Positions 11,775-15,947 of a stretch of 15,947 bases of DNA are shown one piece after another. Position 1 is the first letter of the stretch, and every line of letters starts with the position of its first letter. The notes below the pieces were generated by a model that searched no databases, was not told the DNA's origin, and saw only the letters and a list, made by a program, of their open reading frames with translations. Source of the DNA: a candidate division FCPU426 bacterium (GTDB lineage Bacteria; Oederibacteriota; PGYV01; Palsa-1178). The stretch is from positions 1-15,947 of the forward strand of contig PMTB01000138.1 of NCBI GenBank assembly GCA_003167475.1, in the 5' to 3' direction. Both the position numbers and the translations under genes were made by a program.

Positions 11775-13208
11775 TTACGGTGTAAACTTTTCAATCCTGT
11801 TATTCCCCGTGTCTGAAACAAACACGTTCCCCGCTGCGTCCACTGCCACGCCAAAAGGCGAGCTGAAGTTCCCCAGGCCGCTACCCGCGTATCCCCATTT
11901 TGCGATGAATGAGCCGGTATTGCTGAATTCTTCCACCCTCATATTGTTCATATCAGCCACGAATATGTTGCCGTTCCCGTCCGCGGCTATTCCGTGCGGG
12001 TAATTAAGCTGTCCGTCGCCGCTTCCGGAGATCCCCCACTGCGTGCTGTAAACTCCGGCGCCGGTGAATTTCTGTACCCTGTTATTGCTTGCGTCCGCGA
12101 CGTAAACAAACCCGCTGTTATCCACAGCCATGCCATAGGGATGGTTGAACTGGCCGCTGCCCGAACCGGAAAAACCCCACTGCGTCAGGTATGCTCCCAG
12201 GCCGTCAAACTCCTCTATCCTGTTGTTCCCGTAATCCGATACATAACCGTTGCCTGTGCTGTCAACCGCGATGCCCGCGGCCGGATTGAATTGCGAGTTG
12301 CCGTTTCCCTGCGTGCCCCACTGGCCCCTGTACGTGAACGTATTGTCAAATTTTTGTATCCTGAAGTTGCCCTGGTCCAGAACATAAATATTCCCGCTAC
12401 CGTCAAATGAAACCCCGAGCGGGCCGTTGAACTGCCCGTCGCCGCTCCCGGCGCCGCCTATGGTTAACATGAACAAACCGGCATTGCTGAATACTTCCAC
12501 CCTGTTGTTGCCGTGGTCCGCGACGTATAAATTCCCCGCGGCGTCAAGCGCTATGCCGTAAGGCGTATTGAGCTGCCCATTACCTGCGCCCGCGGAACCG
12601 AACTGCGACGGGTTCATGGCCGTCATTGTGGCGGTCTGCTGCGCCGCGGCTGTTGCAGCGGCGTTTATGGTCTGAGTAAAGGTCGGAGAATCGGCCTGGG
12701 TGGATGTCTGCGTTACGGTTGACGACGGTATTATATCGGTGAAAGTGAAAGTTGCCGTCGCCGAAGGTACAACGTCCGTGAAAGTCCCTGTGGCCGTCGC
12801 TGAAGGAATAAAACCGGTGGAAGTGCATGTGAAGGTCGGGGTCGCGGTGCTTAGGGGAGTCGAGCATCTTCCGCCGCTGCAGTATCCGCAGGAACAGTCC
12901 ATATTGCTCATACATTTTTTCCCGAGCCCGCAGGGTGCGCATGTCCCGCCGCCGCAGTCAACATCGGTCTCGTTCCCGTCCTGTATGCCGTCGTTGCAGG
13001 AAATTATTATAATTGTGGCGGTGGCGGTGGCGGTCGGGGTAATGGTGGCGGTATTTTGCATGGTGGATGTCATGGCCGCGGCCGGCGTTGCGGTTTCCAC
13101 AGGAGGCATGGTCGGGACCCTGGGTTTGTTGCATGAGAGCATGACAGAAAGGAATAATGCCGTTAAAACAGTGATAAGAAACGCCCCGAATGCCTTCATT
13201 TTTTCCAT
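11775..13208 (-). CDS. NHL-repeat lipoprotein with Cys-rich module and Thr/Pro linkers
   Basis: Predicted exported lipoprotein of 477 aa. A hydrophobic signal ends LSVMLSC with the candidate lipid Cys at residue 26; the lipobox is imperfect. Next come a Thr/Ala/Pro linker, then a Cys-rich module from CNDGIQDGNETDVDCGGGTC to GGRC (about residues 78-120), then tandem Thr/Ser/Pro segments (SATATGTFTDVVP, SATATFTFTDIIP). From about residue 190 there are six NHL repeats, each of the kind PYGIALDAAGNLYVADHGNN then RVEVF, enough for one six-bladed beta-propeller; the last ends at the C-terminus. NHL propellers usually bind proteins, glycans or RNA; none can be specified here. The start at 13208 is set by AGGAG. 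The ATG at 13229 lacks one. Confidence 0.9.
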   Translation of the reverse strand: MEKMKAFGAFLITVLTALFLSVMLSCNKPRVPTMPPVETATPAAAMTSTMQNTATITPTATATATIIIISCNDGIQDGNETDVDCGGGTCAPCGLGKKCMSNMDCSCGYCSGGRCSTPLSTATPTFTCTSTGFIPSATATGTFTDVVPSATATFTFTDIIPSSTVTQTSTQADSPTFTQTINAAATAAAQQTATMTAMNPSQFGSAGAGNGQLNTPYGIALDAAGNLYVADHGNNRVEVFSNAGLFMLTIGGAGSGDGQFNGPLGVSFDGSGNIYVLDQGNFRIQKFDNTFTYRGQWGTQGNGNSQFNPAAGIAVDSTGNGYVSDYGNNRIEEFDGLGAYLTQWGFSGSGSGQFNHPYGMAVDNSGFVYVADASNNRVQKFTGAGVYSTQWGISGSGDGQLNYPHGIAADGNGNIFVADMNNMRVEEFSNTGSFIAKWGYAGSGLGNFSSPFGVAVDAAGNVFVSDTGNNRIEKFTP

Positions 13209-13273
13209 ATTTTCTCCTGTGATCTTCAAACGGGCACAAAAAACATCCCGCGTATTTTAAAACCGTTCATTAC

Positions 13274-13295
13274 CCTACCAGTTTGGTGGTATTTA
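13274..13295 (-). promoter_or_regulatory. Operator-like palindrome at the NHL lipoprotein promoter
   Basis: On the minus strand, ACCACC-AAACT-GGTAGG lies directly after the -10 box, with the same half-site and spacer length as the palindrome at 3439-3455. The 12-mer TGGTGGTATTTA (13284-13295, plus strand) is identical at both loci. Confidence 0.5.
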
Positions 13296-13319
13296 AACAC
13301 ACAAAGGCCTGTATGTCAA
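13291..13319 (-). promoter_or_regulatory. Sigma70-type promoter of the NHL lipoprotein gene
   Basis: On the minus strand, TTGACA (13314-13319) and TTAAAT (13291-13296) are separated by 17 bp. The leader to the start codon at 13208 is about 75 nt. Confidence 0.65.
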
Positions 13320-13357
13320 TATAAATGTTGTTTCTAAGGATGTTTTTAAGCCGCAAC

Positions 13358-13402
13358 GGGCGGACACATAGCGAAGTCACGCAAAGCGTGAGTCCGCCCC
13401 TA
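13358..13402. repeat. Hairpin with CTAC tail (copy C)
   Basis: Outer arms GGGCGGAC (13358-13365) and GTCCGCCC (13392-13399) enclose an inner hairpin, TCACGC-AAA-GCGTGA (13377-13391). CTAC follows the right arm. With copy D and repeat copy 9 it fills the gene-free stretch between the NHL promoter and the zinc-ribbon gene. Confidence 0.65.
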
Positions 13403-13428
13403 CAGGACAAATCAAGACAAACCGCGGC

Positions 13429-13452
13429 GGAACGCGTATATGCGTTCCCTAC
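13429..13452. repeat. Hairpin with CTAC tail (copy D)
   Basis: GGAACGC (13429-13435) pairs with GCGTTCC (13442-13448) around GTATAT, followed by CTAC. It is 26 nt from copy C and 6 nt from repeat copy 9. Confidence 0.65.
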
Positions 13453-13458
13453 GCTTTT

Positions 13459-13535
13459 CTATAATACCTTCCAAGCTTGCTGATCAACTTTCAACTCTCA
13501 ACTATCGGACGAAACCAATGAAGGTTAACAGCCTT
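13459..13535 (+). repeat. Dispersed heptad-core repeat, copy 9
   Basis: TATAATAC, CCAAGCTTGCTG, then four contiguous 7-bp units at 13483-13510 (ATCAACT, TTCAACT, CTCAACT, ATCGGAC), GAAACCAATG and AAGGTTAACAGCCTT. The right end overlaps the stop codon of the zinc-ribbon gene (13534-13536). It mixes the CCAAGCTTGCT arm with the TGATCAACT junction of the hairpin-arm form. Confidence 0.88.
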
Positions 13536-14538
13536 AAGTTTTTAGGAACTCCGCGAGTTTTCCCGCGCATACCCTGATATTTTCCGCGGTCAAAAGCTCC
13601 GCCGCCCTTTGCATCTGGAAATCCGCCAGTTTTTTTGTCTCATCCATTAGTTTGGTACCCACTGACGCGGGCATGCCGAACTTTCCGGACATTTTAAACT
13701 GCTGAAAACCCGACCAAAAAACCACGCCTATAAAATCAGTCACCATAAGTTCCGCAAGCACGGCAGGATTGATTTTCGGGAGGAACGGGGAAAAAGCCGA
13801 GAATAACACTCCGATTATCACCTTGAATATCCATGAGATATTTCCAAGGATGGCCGATAAGGGGCCGAAATATTTCATGGCGTCTTTTGGCCCGGAAATA
13901 TCCATGCCCTCATATTTCGCTATCCTGTACGCCATGTATGTTTCCATGCTCAGGCTTAAGTTCTGCCCGAACCCGGCTCCCTGGCCGGCCCCGGCAGTCA
14001 CGGCGCTGACCACGGCCGCCTGCGTTATAATCCCGCGCACCTTGTCTTCCGCGTCGTCATTGCGGGTGAAAAGTTCCTTAAACGGCTCAAGCACCCGGTC
14101 CCTGACGCTTTCATCGGTGAAGAGTTTTGTTATTTTTTCAAGTGACACAGAAGTTTCCGCGCTTTCAGGGCCGTATTTCCCGTAACGCGCAGCCCTTTGC
14201 CCCAGTTTTTCCCCGGTGATCTTTACATTATTATCTATGAGCGGGTTGACATTTTCAGCGTAGGATTCACCGGGCCCGGAGTTTTCATTTTCCATGATGA
14301 CAAGCTTCGGCCGTTCAGTGACAACATCGGCCTGCTGCTCCGGGATAATAACAGTTTCCGCCGGCGCCGTAGCAGGCTCAACGGCGGCGGCTGACGGCTG
14401 TTCAACAACGCTTATTGTCCCTTTGCAATCCGGGTATTTCGAGCACCCGTAAAATTGCTTTCCGGCATTGGGTCCTTTTCTGGCCGTCCGCAGCACCATA
14501 TCCGAGCCGCATCTGGGGCATTTTGGATTTTCGGGCAT
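13534..14538 (-). CDS. Topoisomerase-type zinc ribbon fused to a hydrophobic domain of unknown function
   Basis: A 334-aa protein I cannot assign to a function. Residues 7-38 are a zinc ribbon of the kind found at the C-terminus of topoisomerase I: C7, C10, C32 and C38, with LRTARKGPNAGKQFYGCSKY. A Glu/Pro/Ala-rich linker (about 45-120) follows. The C-terminal domain (about 130-334) has hydrophobic or Gly/Ala-rich helices: VVSAVTAGAGQGAGFGQNLS, MAYRIAKYEGMDI, ISWIFKVIIGVLFSAFSPFL and LMVTDFIGVVFWSGF. It is probably membrane-associated and faintly recalls DUF697-like domains. The start is firm (AAGGAGG 5 nt upstream). A zinc ribbon that reads DNA or protein, tethered to a membrane helix bundle, is an unusual combination. 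Confidence 0.8.
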   Translation of the reverse strand: MPENPKCPRCGSDMVLRTARKGPNAGKQFYGCSKYPDCKGTISVVEQPSAAAVEPATAPAETVIIPEQQADVVTERPKLVIMENENSGPGESYAENVNPLIDNNVKITGEKLGQRAARYGKYGPESAETSVSLEKITKLFTDESVRDRVLEPFKELFTRNDDAEDKVRGIITQAAVVSAVTAGAGQGAGFGQNLSLSMETYMAYRIAKYEGMDISGPKDAMKYFGPLSAILGNISWIFKVIIGVLFSAFSPFLPKINPAVLAELMVTDFIGVVFWSGFQQFKMSGKFGMPASVGTKLMDETKKLADFQMQRAAELLTAENIRVCAGKLAEFLKT

Positions 14539-14574
14539 AAGCCCTCCTTAAAAATAAACCGTATTTCCAAAATT

Positions 14575-14603
14575 ATTATACCATGCTTTTGAGCCATTAC
14601 CAA
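14575..14603 (-). promoter_or_regulatory. Sigma70-type promoter of the zinc-ribbon gene
   Basis: On the minus strand, TTGGTA (14598-14603) and a perfect TATAAT (14575-14580) are separated by 17 bp and lie 36 bp before the start codon. Confidence 0.65.
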
Positions 14604-14690
14604 AGTGTTTGAATTTAAATTGTGCCATTATCAAGTTTCAAATCACGCGGTGAGAGGGAACATCCGTTTGCGCCTGTCGAATGAAGGCCC

Positions 14691-14764
14691 GATGCAATAG
14701 ACATTGATCAACTTTCAACTCCCGGCTATCGAACGAAACCAATGAAGATAAACAGCTTTAAGTT
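14691..14764 (+). repeat. Dispersed heptad-core repeat, copy 10 (left arm truncated)
   Basis: Starts inside the hairpin-arm form at GATGCAATAGACATTGATC. It has four 7-bp units (ATCAACT, TTCAACT, CCCGGCT, ATCGAAC), GAAACCAATG and a decayed right end, AAGATAAACAGCTTT. No stop codon adjoins it; copy 11 lies between it and the LacI-type gene. Confidence 0.75.
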
Positions 14765-14840
14765 CTAATATAATAAGAGCAACCTTAACCCTTAACCCTT
14801 CACCTGTCTACTCTCAACTATCTGAACGCTATTGACCTTA
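14765..14840 (+). repeat. Degenerate dispersed-repeat copy 11 with CCCTTAA tandem
   Basis: TAATATAATA recalls the repeat's left end. A short tandem, CCTTAACCCTTAACCCTT, lies at 14783-14800. Two or three 7-bp-like units follow (GTCTACT, CTCAACT, ATCTGAAC), then GACCTTAA reaching the LacI-type stop codon (14838). It is probably an eroded copy. With copy 10 it occupies the roughly 300-bp gap before the regulator. Confidence 0.4.
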
Positions 14841-15854
14841 ACTGGACTTCCTTACCATCAGCTCCGGATAAAACATCTCGTCGCGCATTGTATTTAAGTT
14901 TTTTTCCTCTATCGCCCTTACCGCTATCTCGACGGCTTTCCTTCCCATTTCTATTATAGGCTGCCTCACGCATGTGAAACCCGCGGCCGCTGATATGCGC
15001 ACGTCGTCCTGGCTCACCAGGGCCATGTCGTCCGGGAACTTTATACCGAGTTTTAAGCCTTCCTGGTATACGCGCAGGGAATAACTTTCACCGGCCGCCA
15101 CATATACGGCGTCCATCTTATTTGACACAAAAAAATTCATGGCTGTCCTGTGGAGTTCCGCTGAGTCCTCGGAATAGATGAATATATTGGATTCGTCCGC
15201 CCTGCGGCCATGGCTGCGCATGGCTTTTTTAAACCCTTCAAGGCGCTCATTATAGCTTTCCGCGCGGGCCGGGTCCCCTATCATAATGCCTATCCTTTTG
15301 CGCTTGCGCTCCACAAGGTGGTTGACCGCCATCACAGCGGCCCCGAAATTGTCATAATGCACCCGGTGCCCCCACGATCCCCTGCCTTCCACGAATATGA
15401 TGTGTATGCCCGCCTTTTTATACCGCGCGAGTATGTCATCCCCTCTGCCGGTCACGTTGCCGGTGATGGATATGAGGGCGTCAGCCTTTTTCTCGCTGAG
15501 TATTTTCTCAAATATCATTACGTCCCGCCCCGCGGTCCCGACTACGGTAAACCTGCGCGTGGTATAGTAATCCATCTCATATGTTGTTTTTATGATCTCA
15601 GGCTCTATCCCCCTCATGACCTCGGCGGAATAAATGGAGTGATAGGCCGGCGTGACTATGGCGATGGTGTTTGATCTTGCCCCCACAAGCGAGCGCGCGG
15701 CCGTATTGGGCGAATAGTCCATTTCCATGGCCGTCCGCAATACAAGTTCCCGCGTGGCCCTGCTGATTTGAGGGTCCGCATGCAAAGCCCGTGAAACAGT
15801 GGAATGGTTAATCCCAAGCCGCTTTGCTATGTCCTTGATGGTGTTTTGTTTCAT
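14838..15854 (-). CDS. LacI/GalR-family transcriptional regulator
   Basis: DNA-binding regulator of 338 aa, normal for the family. The N-terminal helix-turn-helix is complete (about 4-50: TIKDIAKRLGINHSTVSRAL, then VLRTAMEMDYSPN), followed by the hinge helix TAARSLVGARSN. The rest is the periplasmic-binding-protein-like effector domain, starting TIAIVTPAYHSIYSAEVMRG. Further landmarks are VHYDNFGAAVMAVNHLVERK, RIGIMIGDPARAESYNERLEGFKKAM and the C-terminal TCVRQPIIEMGRKAVEIAVR. The ligand is probably a sugar or sugar-like molecule but cannot be specified. The start at 15854 has AAAGGATG upstream. No transport or catabolic gene lies in the window, so its target is outside or elsewhere. Confidence 0.95.
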   Translation of the reverse strand: MKQNTIKDIAKRLGINHSTVSRALHADPQISRATRELVLRTAMEMDYSPNTAARSLVGARSNTIAIVTPAYHSIYSAEVMRGIEPEIIKTTYEMDYYTTRRFTVVGTAGRDVMIFEKILSEKKADALISITGNVTGRGDDILARYKKAGIHIIFVEGRGSWGHRVHYDNFGAAVMAVNHLVERKRKRIGIMIGDPARAESYNERLEGFKKAMRSHGRRADESNIFIYSEDSAELHRTAMNFFVSNKMDAVYVAAGESYSLRVYQEGLKLGIKFPDDMALVSQDDVRISAAAGFTCVRQPIIEMGRKAVEIAVRAIEEKNLNTMRDEMFYPELMVRKSS

Positions 15855-15885
15855 TGTTCATCCTTTTCCGAGTCGGTATAGCATA

Positions 15886-15914
15886 ATTATATCATCAAAA
15901 AAGGGTGTTGTCTT
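15886..15914 (-). promoter_or_regulatory. Candidate promoter of the LacI-type regulator
   Basis: On the minus strand a perfect TATAAT (15886-15891) lies 17 bp from AAGACA (15909-15914), a weak -35 with 4 of 6 matches. No clear LacI-type palindromic operator with a central CG was found around it. Confidence 0.4.
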
Positions 15915-15947
15915 TTATTTTAATGCGGGTGGGAATAAATTTTGACC

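Noticed and set aside
12700..13260. Plus-strand 186-residue frame opposite the NHL lipoprotein
   Set aside because: Its Val-rich translation is the mirror of the Thr/Pro linker codons and it covers the real gene's promoter side; it looks like a shadow.
91..14840. Repeats as integron attC sites (one per gene, next to stop codons)
   Set aside because: No integrase is present, I found no RYYYAAC/GTTRRRY pair bounding the elements, genes lie on both strands, and some copies lie inside an operon or in tandem.
91..14840. CRISPR array
   Set aside because: The repeats are kilobases apart and irregularly spaced, and no cas gene is seen.

Overview
The window looks like bacterial chromosome. Genes are preceded by recognisable Shine-Dalgarno sequences and several vegetative (sigma70-type) promoters, and they include two lipoproteins, a GspE/PilB-type ATPase and an RNase HIII. 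The secreted proteins carry Thr/Pro/Ala-rich linkers, a style I associate with poorly cultivated candidate phyla (for example the Goldbacteria group). That placement is a guess and no taxon can be named from the sequence alone. No rRNA, tRNA, CRISPR array, transposase or phage gene was seen.

Layout. 1-294: hairpin, dispersed repeat and terminator. 295-1443 (-): polytopic membrane protein with a C-terminal YwqK/MORN-like repeat tail. 1605-3293 (-): GspE/PilB-type ATPase without pilus or secretion neighbours. 3488-4402 (+): glycine-rich lipoprotein. 4569-8780 (+): a complete bacterial non-homologous end-joining (NHEJ) locus, with two tandem Ku genes, a stand-alone LigD polymerase domain and a phosphoesterase-ligase, followed at 8873-9586 by a DUF72 gene. 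9792-10676 (-): RNase HIII. 10919-11191 (-): small secreted Ala/Pro/Thr-rich protein. 11334-11528 (-): TM2-domain protein. 11775-13208 (-): lipoprotein with a Cys-rich module and six NHL repeats. 13534-14538 (-): zinc-ribbon protein with a hydrophobic domain of unknown function. 14838-15854 (-): LacI-family regulator.

The genes that clearly work together are those of the NHEJ locus. A good promoter precedes ku1, ku1 and ku2 are 1 nt apart, and ligD-pol and ligD-lig overlap by ATGA. Ku would bind broken ends, the polymerase domain would fill or extend them, and the phosphoesterase-ligase would trim and seal them. The two lipoprotein genes share a palindromic 12-mer at their promoters and may be co-regulated.

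The most unusual content is non-coding. A dispersed repeat of about 75-100 bp occurs nine times in near-complete form and three times in partial form. Its core is built from contiguous 7-bp units. Its right end (AAGGTAAACAGCCTT-like) repeatedly lies at or within a few bases of the stop codon of a neighbouring gene that faces it. Several copies have, on their left, a short perfect hairpin of unrelated sequence ending in a CTAC or TTAC tail. One copy sits inside the NHEJ operon and appears to supply the ribosome binding site and TTG start of ligD-pol. I do not recognise this family.
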